Origin: Boletus sp. NGJ
Taxonomy: Eukaryota > Basidiomycota > Agaricomycetes > Boletales > Boletaceae
Length of the DNA stretch: 64,000 nt
Assembly: GCA_019096195.1 (NCBI GenBank)
Contig: JAGTXK010000105.1
Location: forward strand, 81,324-145,323
Reading direction: 5' to 3'
In this document: positions 11,173 to 22,225 of the stretch, piece after piece
Layout: the number at the start of each line of letters is the position of its first letter
How positions within the stretch are numbered: the stretch's first letter is position 1
Position numbers and translations under genes: made by a program
Notes under the pieces: model-generated
Seen by the model: only the letters and a program-made list of their open reading frames with translations
What the model was told of the DNA's origin: nothing
The model's database searches: none

Positions 11173-12520
11173 ATTTGTCCAGGGATGGAAGAAGCGCTGA
11201 TACTTCGCATTCTATTTACACGCTGTGTTCATCGTGATCTGTCAAGTCGAACGGTAGCTGGATATGCTGATGCGTTCCCAACGGAGCAATGAGAAATCGA
11301 CGCTTTCGGTGTGATGCTTGGACGAATGGAATATTACTGTAATGCACACAGCCCCGGACTACCCATATAAATCACTCGCTTGCCGGAAAAACAACTCAGT
11401 CTGCCACAGGATGTGCATAAAAACCCACGAAGTCGCCGCCCGTCGGTCTTTTGATAATTCAAGGCTATCTTTGTACTGCGACTCTGTCGCTGGTTGCAAA
11501 CCAAAACGGTTAGCAGCCTTATCGAGTTCAAACTCTGTTTTATCTGGAGGACCTGGCAAAGTTCATGTTCTTGTCCGGCAGAAAATGATTGACTTGACAC
11601 TGCTTCGCGCGAAGTCTATGAGGAACAGCTCTTCTGGGGCGCAGAACAACGAAATGTGTTCAGCTGATTAGTAGAGGTGAGGCCCACTTAGAGCTAGAAC
11701 CACCTCCCCACGCAATCAGCTGATTAGTATGCATACGCCGCCGACCCGAAGATGACGCTGACCCACCGAGAGCACATTGAGATTTTTCCAATGCATACTG
11801 AGAGCTGGCTGGGCCATCGTCGCCCCAACTATCGCGACCGCCCAGCAGCGACGTGATGGTTCGAGAGGATGACCCGACGTTGTAACTGAACTACTAGTTG
11901 AACTAGCCAGCTGCTTGGCTTACCGGATGTAGTGATTTTTTCGCGCGGTTCGTGACTTCGGCTAGCATTGTCAAAGACATCACTTGCAGTTGCTGCAAAT
12001 AAACGTGGTTCTTACCTCGCCTCGCCATACTCGCTCGTGGCATATAAATTTTATACCGCGTCGGCCGCTACCCTCACCTCGGCGTCAGAACTTGAAGAGG
12101 ACTACATAGAGTGTGACCTCGAGGCCGTCCCACAGGTCACCACGGATTTCCGATAATCACCTTATAATCGCCGTCTACGTGCACTGTCCCGGATTAGTGG
12201 GCACTAGCTTGGCGCGTTAAATTCTCAGACTCTCACAATCTGTAATACTGCGTAATAGTAATACCATACTTACTGATGCTTGGTGGTATTATTTTACTGA
12301 TCTCAACCTCCTTCAGAGGTGCTCACACTATGCTTTCGTATGTGGCTGGTGACGATAACGAACTGGAAAAGATATTGAGTTACGGAATGCGGTCGCGCCG
12401 TGCGAGCGTCCTCTTCTCAAGGACAAACTGTGAACCATGTGAACATCCGATTCTCCGAAGCTAAACGGACACGAGTCAAACTGCAATTTTACGCCCGAAG
12501 AACACCATCGTCCTTGCACT
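11173..12520. other. Intergenic stretch, no gene recognised
   Basis: About 1.35 kb. A short direct repeat (cagctgattag) occurs twice about 55 bp apart near 11660-11730. A 62-codon open frame at 11968-12156 and an antisense pair at 11318-11671 show no domain and no splice partners. The right end should contain the PPOX gene promoter. Confidence 0.45.
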
Positions 12521-13553
12521 ATGGCCAAGTTCTACAACGAAATACCTGAATGGCTCTTTGAATGGATCCAGAAACAGCACATGTTCTGGGTTGCCTCGGC
12601 TCCACTCAGTCTCCAGGGTCATATCAATGTCTCACCGAAAGGGACAGCAGACTCCTTCCATGTGGTCAATGCAAGACAAGTCTGGTACGAGGATCTGTCC
12701 GGCAGCGGTACGTGTATAAAGCATGAAGTAAACTCAGGCCGGTTGGCTGATCAGGCTTTTAGGTATAGAGACTATTGCTCACATTCGTGAAAACGGCCGG
12801 ATCACCATCATGTTTTCCGCCTTCGATGGTCCCCCGAGGATCCTGAGGGTCTTTGGTGTCGGTAAGTTCCCCCTTACCGCCCGTGCCATGCTTGATCTTG
12901 GTCCAATCGTGCTGAGTGTCATTGGAGGTACTGTGCACGAATATGGCACCCCCAAATACAACGCTCTGATCCCCGCAGAAATCCGCAAGCCAGGCTCACG
13001 CGCCGCCATCGTCGTCGACGTTTACCAAGTTAGCACGGTACGCACTCACCCACCCCGCTTACCGTAACATGTTTACGCCCCGACTTGCGCTGCGATTGCA
13101 TAGTCCTGCGGCTACGCAGTCCCGCTGTACGACTTTGTGACACATCGTACACAGCTCCTCAGAGCTTTCGACAAATTTGAATCACATGACCGATTTCTCG
13201 CTACTTCAAACGGTCAGGAGCAATCTGAACAACAGCTCACCCGTCCCTGCGACATCAACGACCACAAAGAGAAAGGCGCTGTTTCACCCCGTACGTCCCT
13301 CCGTGGATACTGGCTCCTGAAAAACATGCGCTCTTTGGATGGTCTGCCGGGCCTAGCCACAGCCCCAGATGCTATTCTTATCATAACTCCTCAAAGTCAA
13401 TTCGACAAAGACACTCGGCCGAGGATGCGTCACAGAAAGGGAGTGGCGGATGTTGCACAGGAGCCGGTGTTCGGAGATCGCATAAGTTTTGCCTCGGGTT
13501 TCATATTCGGTGCTGTCGCTATGGTTGCGTTTGCCGCTGTCTGGGGAAGTTAA
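12521..13553 (+). CDS. Pyridoxamine-5'-phosphate-oxidase-like split-barrel protein, C-terminal membrane segment
   Basis: Member of the PPOX/FMN-binding split-barrel family (the yeast YLR456W group). Its biochemical role is not established; FMN binding is inferred from the family. Four exons read MAKFYNEIPEWLFEWIQKQH, HINVSPKGTADSFHVVN, ENGRITIMFSAFDGPPRILR, GTPKYNALIPAEIRKPGSRA, a Cys-Gly-Tyr-Ala-Val-Pro block and RGYWLLKNMRSLDGLPGL. The introns have clean borders (for example GTAAGT...GGAG and GTACGC...ATAG). The last about 20 residues (SGFIFGAVAMVAFAAVW) form a hydrophobic helix right before the stop, suggesting a tail anchor. The start is the first ATG before the conserved block. Confidence 0.88.
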
Positions 13554-15329
13554 AGTTGTGAAACAGCCATTGTAATTAAATGACCATCATACACGAAGGG
13601 GGAGGCGCCTGCTGGGTACGATCCAGTCGAAATTCGGGCTAAGAGGCTGTCCTTGGTGGGCACAGCCAGGAATCGGCAGTGGTCTAGATGTCCGTACTCA
13701 TACTGTACCTTGGGATGAAGGGTGACCGGTGAATGTTTGAACGAGGGTGGCTCGATTGAAAGAAGTAGGCATCCGAGACTCGGAAAGTCCCGTGGATTCA
13801 GAGTTTGCTTCATTGTGCTTCAGCAAAACGCAGTCGATACCAGTCGACATGCCTCTTCATTTACCTATCCACGTAGCAACAGGCCGCTCTACGTGCTGGG
13901 CCTATATGGAAGGGTATCCCTGCGGGTTCGGATGCAATGAACATCTCGAGGTCATGTCACCCAGAAACATCAACGTTTCAACTCCCATCGATTGTCGCAG
14001 CCCGCTCTCAATACACCAGATATCTGGTCCAATGCAACTGCCGACCACCTCGACATTTCCCAAGTGAGTAACCTCTTTAAAACCCAATAGCCCGAGAATG
14101 CAACGTTTCTGCTCGCCCCAGCAACCTCTTCTACTAGTATACCCAGACGATCGCCCCATACCAGTGGTCTTTGCAGACCTTACTTTTGCAAAGAGCGGGG
14201 CGGAAAAGATCATGTTTCGACATTTTTTGCCCTCGATCGCAGCTGCACAGCGATTGTGATCGTACCAAGTACGTTCACGAGATGGAAATCCGCCTCCACT
14301 CCAATAACGGACTGTGTGTTCGTACAGGTCTCAGTGCAATGCATTCAGGAATCGTGCACACTTTGGAAAGTCTGACCAGCTTTGCACACTGAAATACTCT
14401 GTGACCAACCTCCCTCGGCTGATCAACCTGCGATGCTCCTTATCAGTCGACACCACCTCCGATAAAGACGAGAGTTTGCTGTCTTTACTTCCCTGAGTGG
14501 CTGTTTCCAACGACCTCGATGGTTGCCGGGGATGAGGAAACAGGATACCAGTTCTTGACAGTGTTGAAAAGGTGTGTGAAGCAATCACCGAAGCTCAATC
14601 TCAGACAGCAGCCGGCGTTGTGCGAAGAAAAACAGAGGCCACGTCGCGTTCATTTCCTTAATCGTCCACCGTGGCCGCTTTAAACACGGCAAGTTAAGAA
14701 CGACATGAAACGCTCAAGGCCAACTAGGGCCGAGATCGGGTTGAGGGGGGAAGGACTTGTTCTTGTTGTCATGCAGCCGATTTGAAGCAATTGTTGTCAA
14801 CCGATGCTTGGGCTCGATTGGCATAGCGATTGGATGATCCATACTTCAATACTTGTAATTAATTGATAGGACAGTACAATTGAGCGTTTGTGGGTCTCCT
14901 TTCTGTTAAACTCTCCAGTAATGATGTATATCTATCATGGTGCATGCTTGGATTTCGATTCTTGAAGTCAAGTGCTTTGCTGGCACGTGACTTTTACGCG
15001 ACGCGCTCTTAAGAATCTTCCCACGATAGGCTTTCTATTCCAAAGCCTGTTGCGTTTCACGTTTAGGTCGGCCGTCTCAACTCAAGAAAACACCCTCGAA
15101 AAGACATTCAACACCTGTAGCCTCCCCGATCCGTACTCTATAGAAGGTTTTTTTCTTTCCCCCGAGCCACCGCAACAGTCCTTGCCTTGCTTTCTATCTC
15201 CCTCATATCGCCATTTGTCTCTTGCTGCTCAATATCCGCTCAGCTCGAGGTAACTTTGGCGTGCCATCGCACCTGCCATAACCTTTTTCGCTCATATCTT
15301 TACGCGTATTGTAGGTACCGCCGGTCGTC
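13554..15329. other. Intergenic stretch with weak coding-like fragments
   Basis: About 1.8 kb. Fragments such as LLLVYPDDRPIPVVFADLTF (about 14120-14180, +) and TNLPRLINLRCSLSVD (about 14405-14455, +) look protein-like, but they lie in different frames separated by stops and could not be joined. They could be a decayed leucine-rich or F-box-type gene; I cannot assign it. The right third is AT-richer and should contain the promoter of the RING gene. Confidence 0.35.
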
Positions 15330-18065
15330 ATGCACAAGCACTCTGTTTCCATCCCTGTAGTTCCCGCATCTGCACCAACCTCTCCTTCTGCCGCTCGTTT
15401 GAACAGGATGGAACGTACACTGGGGTTTCCTGTCACACCGCAGCGCATAATTCGCCCTCAAAAGACGCTATATCGGTCACCGGTCACTCCAGCGAGCACC
15501 ATTTCCACGCCTTATACGCCTCTTAGTCTCCGTTCTTTCTCAACAAATTCAAGCTCGACGATAAACACACCGGACTCTGCAGCGAGCTTGAAGCGGTTTC
15601 CTGTCATCCATTCTGCTGAAAATGAGACCTCCGCCCAGGTAGCTGATAAATGTTTGGCGGATATTGCTGCGAACTGGCGCTCACGCGCCAACGAAAACGG
15701 TATAAAGGTAGCTACTGGCGAGGACTCGAGCTTTGGTGATGACGAGGGTACGTGTATGCGTTCCTCGAAGTGGTTTGATCGCTTACTCTGTTCCGTTTCC
15801 TCTCCATATGTTAATTCCGATCGTTTCTCGCCACCGGATTGCTTTGATGGCAACATGCCTCGACTTCTAAACGCATATATACACATCCCCAGCTAGCGAC
15901 CTTACCCCTTCTGATGCCAGTTCAACGCCGTTTGCAAACGAAGAATGTTAGTCGTTGCCGAGAGCCTCCCAATTCGAGCCATCTCTGATGATTCCCTGTA
16001 CAGCTTTCCCCTCCCCTCCATTCTTTCCGAACCACCGCCGATCTCGTACACAATCGACCATTCAGCCGATGTGTCCATCGGCTTCCGCGCATGTACACAG
16101 GACGCCAGCAAGGCGGACGCTGGGGATCTTGAATACACCGCCACCTAAACCTACGAACTCTAGCCAATTGAAATTTAAAGGAAGCATGACGGATCCCGCA
16201 CACACGCGCCGCCGCCCCCCTTTCGGACAGGTCTGTGCTTCATTGGCCATATATCCGATTAATTCTACCATGACTCATGTATGTGTGTACCAATTCCAGA
16301 TATCCACTGAACTCTTTGACATCGATGAGAATGCTTTTGAACCTTACCCCCAATCTTTTTCCTCCACAACTCAAACGTTGGTCCTACAAGACCCCTTCAA
16401 CGGCTCTGGACTGTCGACAATTTCAGAATCTGTCCCACAGCATCATCAAAGCTCGTATTCCGAGATGTTCAACGTCTCTTCCGCCACGCCGCCACACGCC
16501 ACCTGCTCTGTCTGTGATTGCGCAAGCGATCGGATGGCAGTCCTGGTGCCCTGCAAACATCTGCTTTGCTCCGCTTGCATGACGAGTGCTCTCAATATCG
16601 TGGGTGAAAAAGATATTCATTGTGCCGTCTGCAAGACGTTCGTCAATGATTTCGAATTGCAAACTCCCTCGGACGACGACGCTTCAGTATCCACTGTCAG
16701 CCAGAGGCGTTTCCTTATGCCTCCAGATATCGCATCTTCACCGTTACAACAACGATCGGTTCGAGGTGAACCTGCACTCCTGCCGAGTACATTTGATTCC
16801 AATCCTCTACCATCTTTGATGAGCAGTATGCATCTCTGCAAGCCCCAGATGCGCCACTCGTCTGCGTTTCCCGTTACCGGCGCTCAAACGCAGAGGGTAG
16901 AGAATGTTGTTCTCCGTATTGACAATGTTCCCTGGGTGGGTTCACTCGAGGCATGACTTTCCCCTAGATCTGACAGTTTAGCACTAGGATATTACCCCTC
17001 CTGTTGTCGCTGCGTGGTTGAGGCATCCTATTGTCCGTGTTCACATACTTTTGGACCATCGAGGGAAAACCTGCAGTCATGCCTATGTTGAGCTTTCTAC
17101 AGAGGAGATCGCTAGAGCAGCTCTCCGAACAGTCCAAAACTCGGTGCTTGGTAAAGGGAAACGGGCGCGCGGAGTCACTGTTACCCTCAGTAACCAAAGT
17201 GAGCTTATGCATGCGGTACGTCTACCTCGTTGGAGAATGATGAGAAACTCAACTCATCCGACCAGTTATTCCCATCATGGAAAGGCGATTGGAATGGTTC
17301 GCGGCCCTCTATCTCTGGACTGCGAGATGAACTATCGTGTCTGATGTCGAAGGCGGAGCTTGATTCGTTATTGAATCTCATCCAACGACCTGATGTAAGT
17401 TGACTGCTTCCTATTGTTGCTCTTCGTTAACATGGTTCGTCGTCCAGTCGCATTTCTTGAAGGTGGCATCCCTTCCCTTTCATTTACTTATTAGCATCTT
17501 GTCGAAGTTCCCGGTGGATGTCGACAGCAGGGTCTTTTGGGAAGTTAAGATTAGTGATTCACTGTTCTGTTAGTGTTCATTGGCATCCTCGCAGTATGAT
17601 TGACCAATTGAACTGTGCAGATATCACGCATAGTAAAGGCCTGGTCTTCGCTGGCTGATACCGTGGCTGATTCTTTGTTCTAGGTGCGCTTGATATACTT
17701 GGGGCACGTTACCGGCAATCTATCCCTCATGATGAACCTGAGCTGCTTAACGAGCTCTTGGAAACTGCTATTAACTGCAGGGGTGAGTTCGAGCGGTGCT
17801 TCACTCGTATATTCAATTTTGACTTTGTGTTTCAAAGTATTCACAGAGGAACAAACCGCAACGTTGACAACAATCCACAAGGCTTACGCTTCCGCCTTTT
17901 CTGCGCAACCCCAACTATCCTCCAACCTACGTCCAACCTCCTCTTATGCCGGTCATGTGGGACCTGACTTCTGCTGGGTCGCCATACGGTGCGCTCGCCC
18001 GAGAATTCGGACTCCCTGAAAACGTTGTGCATGCGCTTGCTCATAGACTACACGAGTTTCGTTGA
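15330..18065 (+). CDS. RING-finger plus RNA-recognition-motif protein
   Basis: Likely an RNA-associated E3 ubiquitin ligase; the function is inferred only from domain pairing. About eight or nine exons join. A Ser/Thr/Pro-rich N-terminus (residues 1-300) precedes a C3HC4 RING starting CSVCDCASDRMAVLVPC and continuing KHLLCSACM...HCAVC (16504-16634). A linker follows, then an RRM-like domain from VVLRIDNVPW across an intron to AYVELSTEEIARAALRTVQN. A helical C-terminal region (DSRVFWEVKISDSLF, LDILGARYRQSIPHDEPELL) ends LPENVVHALAHRLHEFR. A 12-nt exon (17621-17632) is needed to keep frame. The last intron, near 17780-17890, is the least certain. The first ATG at 15330 opens the long frame; exon 1 ends at 15747 with a GTACGT donor. 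Confidence 0.85.
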
Positions 18066-19643
18066 CTTGATTTCCGGACGCATTCCGAGTACGACCACCC
18101 CATCGTTTTAACACAGCACAAACCTCACGACAAATCACGACGCCATTCCTGCTGTTTCCGCGCTAGGCATTGACTGCCTTTTGATGTTTCTTGGTACCAT
18201 GGACTTGAGATGAAAAGGTTCTTTCTCCTGCTTCCATTTCGCACATCATAATGTTTTTTTTTTATTGTTGCACCGTTCGCATTCCCGAGATCCTGCACTT
18301 TGCTATGGATTTGCACATTGCTTCCTCTCATGCTTACTTTTTCCTTCACTCCTTTGTAATGTGCAACGAACACCATGAGATAATGGTACGTTTGTATCGT
18401 AGACAGCCCTCCTGAATGTTGACGTTGGACGGCGCACGTGCTCCTACTTCCGTGGGATGTAGGCAAAGTACAAGGATAGTTCCAAGTAACAAAAACGAGC
18501 CTTTTATCTAACCGTATGAGGCTACCAATGAGAATGAGGCCCTTCCGCTTCCCGTGCCGATGGGCGGATGAAACAAGGTCACAGGAAACGGGAGCTATAA
18601 GTTGTTTTTGCTCTAGTCGTAGGCTGTACGGTACCACCCGACAGCACCGCAAAAAAAAAATGCCGATCGTAATTGGCAACGACGACGGTGCTTTTTCTCC
18701 CAATGCACTGCTGGTTACTAGTAGTCGTCTACAGGACCTGCGGACATCATTCGGCGCAGACAAAGGGTGGTAGGCTATTCGATTCCGAGACGTTCAGAAT
18801 TTCTTGGTGGAATATCCCGTCATCGCAATATGTAGTCAGTCATCTGAACGGTTTTTTTTTTTTTTTTTTTTTTGCCTTTTCTTGGCGTCCCGACGCGACG
18901 GTGACATACGGTTCCTTTGACCCTGTGTTGGTTAGTCGAAGCGCCTCAAATTCTGACGCCCGTTATCAATGATTAATGATGCCTTTTCTGAGACGAACGA
19001 CATCACTGCAATTTTCTGTTACTCAATATTTCCAATCAGAACTTGCCGAGGGGCCGGGTGCAAGTGCTACATATCCTCTCCGTCCAAATGACTGTCGTAC
19101 CTTTTGTACTTTTTTTATCCGTAGGGAGGAAACACGGAGGTCGGTCGTTTGTCGACAGCGTCGAAAAACACAATGAGAACGGCGGCGCTGAGATCAAGGT
19201 ACTGACGCACGACGAACGAACGATTAGCAAGCACGAGCGAAGACGTATATATACGACGAGTGAAAGAGAAGCGGGCTGAAAAGAGGATCGGAATTCGAAC
19301 CTGAACTAGGGTGGCGCTTCACACGTTTCAGAGAATGACTTGGAGAAGAACAGCCATGAACTCACTCAAGAGCTCTCTCCGAATCCTTGGAATATTACCA
19401 GCACGCCCACGGTCGTCCGATCATCATGCATCAAGGCTGGCGTATCACATGTATGGACCGTTGTTATTTTTGATGGCGACGACAGGTGCCGTGATTGACT
19501 GACACTGCACTCGGTTTTCACAGACGTGTCCAATAGTGTACAAAACGTCATCGATATCGTACAGCCTTGATACAGCGACCGATCACGGAGAAAAGGGGGT
19601 ATACTCCATCCCAAGATAACGCAAGATAACGCAAAATAATCGG
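18066..19643. other. Intergenic stretch with long poly-T
   Basis: About 1.6 kb between the RING gene and the 3' end of the F-box gene. It holds a 22-nt T run and several shorter T or A runs. A 212-codon minus-strand frame (18125-18763) has no domain and a composition unlike the neighbours, so I do not call it. Confidence 0.45.
18852..18873. repeat. Poly-T homopolymer, 22 nt
   Basis: Uninterrupted run of 22 T. It could be a retrotransposed poly-A remnant on the other strand or a simple homopolymer. No flanking element is recognisable. Confidence 0.8.
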
Positions 19644-20885
19644 TCAGAGATCCCATGAAGCGTGGACGCCTGGCGCAAGGGACACGTCAACCCGTGCCAG
19701 CGCGCACCACTCTGTCTTTGGCCGGTGGAGCAAGAATGTCTCAATGGCAGTGCTCCAATCTTGGAGATCGTCGAGGGCACATTCACGTGCAAAATCGTCT
19801 TCTGATGGGGTTTTCAGAGCAAGGTCTTCAAACCCCGTGTGGCGTTCTTGCTCGTAAGCAATCGTGATGGACTCGACACCGCACTGCTCCAAGGTGTTCA
19901 AGGTGGACGACAGATCGTCGACGAGAATACGCGAGGCGTTGATGAAGACGTGAGAAACACGAGGGGGAGGCGACTGCATGGGTTCTGGAAGCGGGGCGAG
20001 AGTGGTTCCAAGCCCAAATGAACGCACTGATGGACAGGCACGAAGCCACGCTGTACACGCCTGGGATTCGCACTGCGTGTCTGCGGAATACATGCTCCCG
20101 GTGAGCACAAGGTTCTGCAGCGACGACGTGGCGGGCTGGTCGAGCTCGATTTTGGTGTCGCAGCCTAGCCATGTGTCGCGGATTTCGAGGGTGCGGAGGG
20201 AGGGGAGACGCAGGAGATTTGGGAGGGCGAGGTCGCTTCCCAAAACGGGGTGAGCAGGGACATCAAAATCGTTGGTGACTATGGGGACGTCGTATGGGAC
20301 GTCACACGGGTCGACGTGGACGGCCGAGCGTGTGATGCGAGACACGGTGAGATGGGAGAGGGACGGAAGAGAAGCGGCGAGCGCGACGACAAGACGCTCC
20401 GAGCTGATCGCGAGAGATGAGTTGTGCGGGGGGGGAGGAGCAGAAGGGTGCACGGCAACTTACACAGGTACGAGGTCTTCTCTGCCCCAACAGCCGATAT
20501 CGAACGAGTGCACGTGGACAAGACGGGAGAAGACGGGCACGGCTTTTTCTGCGTCGAGCGAGGACGCGAGGGAGAGGGAGAGGACGGTGAGACGGGAGCA
20601 GGAGCGGAGGATTGCGAGGATGGGGTCGGTGACAGCCCCTGTGGCACGGGGGTGCTGTTTTGTGCAGATGGCGAGGGATCTGACGTACACGCCGTACTCG
20701 GGGGGGACATGGCGGACAAAGGCGTGGAGTGACGCGGTCGAGGGGAGGGCTACGTTGGCAAAGATCGCGGGGAGACAGAGCGCACGGGCAGCGCAGGCGG
20801 TGGAGGAGAGGGCGCGGATGGCGTGCTGGGGGAGGAGGTGGAGGACGGCGAGATGGAGCTCTGTGGGGAGTCGGTTCCAGGACAT
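19644..20885 (-). CDS. F-box protein with leucine-rich C-terminal region
   Basis: Probable substrate adaptor of an SCF ubiquitin ligase. Two exons are joined by an intron near 20405-20461 (GTAAGT donor, CAG acceptor). The F-box is at the N-terminus (MSWNRLPTELHLAVLHLLPQ, then HAIRALSSTACAARALC). The rest (about 350 residues) carries irregular leucine-rich strands (LPNLLRLPSLRTLEIRDTWL, SSLQNLVLTGSMYS, LVDDLSSTLNTLEQCGV) typical of the variable, fast-evolving F-box families of Agaricomycetes. The ATG at 20885 is chosen because the F-box begins there; an upstream in-frame ATG only adds a hydrophobic non-conserved stretch. The substrate is unknown. Confidence 0.82.
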
Positions 20886-21384
20886 GTTGGCGGGGGATGG
20901 GAGGGGGGAGAGGAGGAGGAGGATATTTGTATGGTGGATAAGACTAATCTCCATCTTTGTCGGCAGCTGCTTGTCTCAACCGTGTCCGATTCACAAGGAC
21001 CCTGCCTGCCAAACAAGGTATAGGATTACCACGCCCTCCTCCGCCGCGGCAGAGAGGCGAGAATCCCTCCCGGGCTCTTTCCGTCCGAAACAGCGCACGT
21101 CCGCTTATCCCGGCTGGCATCAAGCCACTCCTCCTATCTCTCCTCTCGTGACGACCAGCCAATTTATCAGTGCGCTTGTCGGAAATTACAGCCTATCATC
21201 TCTCCGAAAAATTCGCAGAATCGTTTCTTGATGCGTACTAGTCCTTGGTTGGAAACGAGCATGCTGTGTCACACCGTCGGGGAGGCAGTGCCAGACGGGG
21301 AGCGTCCCTGTCTCGCATGATGCCGACTGCATTCGCATGTTACAGTGTATGAAACACAGCGTTTGACCTATCTCCGCCTCCGTC
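20886..21384. other. Intergenic stretch, F-box to eS26
   Basis: About 0.5 kb between a start (left, minus strand) and a 3' end (right, minus strand). It should contain the F-box promoter and the eS26 3' UTR. No element stands out. Confidence 0.45.
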
Positions 21385-22029
21385 TCATGCCTTGCCTGCA
21401 CCCGCTGCTGCTGCCTTGGCATCCTCCGCTGCTGCCACAGCTGGGTTCACCTTCTTGCCATCTTTCCAGCGGATGCGCGGTGGCGGCGCACGGTTGCGAC
21501 GGCCCTCGCGTGACCGCACACGGACGACTGCGACACAGATTACTTCAAACTGCGGAACGGATCTCGCGAGCCCTTACCATGCGAGTGAATAGCGCACGAG
21601 ACGCAATATGCGATTTTGATGTATAGCTTTGGAATGACGTATTCTGTTCGGGGGGTCAACTCACCCAAAAAAGAGAGAGAGAAAAAAAAAGGAAAACTCA
21701 CCAGGATATACGCTCGCCTCGCTGATATCGCGCACGGCCGCGCTCTCGACCATGTTCCGCACGGTGAAGCGCTTGATCGCCTTGTCCTTGGCGACGCACC
21801 GCGAGCAGTTGGAGCAGCGCACGAATCCGACGTGGCCGCGGTGTTTCTTGTTGCGACCGCCGTTTCTTCTTTTCTTGGTCTGTCGAGAGCAAGCGTGAGC
21901 GTTGGGTGGGGACCCCGCAGCCATACGAGCGTGCTGCCATCCACCCCGTCCGATCGTCCCTTGCTCGCATGGAATGGGTCCCCACCACAGAAACAGCGCC
22001 GTTTACATGTCAGAGACTGGGCTTACCAT
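21385..22029 (-). CDS. RPS26: 40S ribosomal protein eS26
   Basis: Component of the small ribosomal subunit near the mRNA exit channel. Four exons read M / [90 protein letters not shown] and an Ala-rich tail ending GAGKA. The zinc ligands CxxC...CVSC are present. The first coding exon is only the ATG (22029-22027), followed at once by a GTAAGC donor; an intron right at the start codon is common in ribosomal protein genes. The length is as expected for the family. Confidence 0.96.
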
Positions 22030-22225
22030 GTTGACGTGTCTTGAGCGTTGTCCGTCGTCCTCTGTCGCTCGATAGCCCATCCACGTCTGCCCTCGGCATC
22101 CTCCGGTTCAGTTCCCACGCTCTCACGTATAACCTGCCCTGAGTCTGCGATCACCCCTAAAAGTATGTACACGAGTTACTCCAAATTCACTTGATTAAGA
22201 TCCGCTACGCTTTGCTTTCCTCTAT

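Noticed and set aside
11660-11730. Direct repeat cagctgattag x2
   Set aside because: An 11-base repeat without an element between or around it; too short to be a target-site duplication.
18125-18763. 212-codon minus-strand open frame behind the RING gene
   Set aside because: No domain, no conserved-looking blocks, and composition unlike neighbouring proteins; it overlaps T/A runs and lies in a 3' UTR region.
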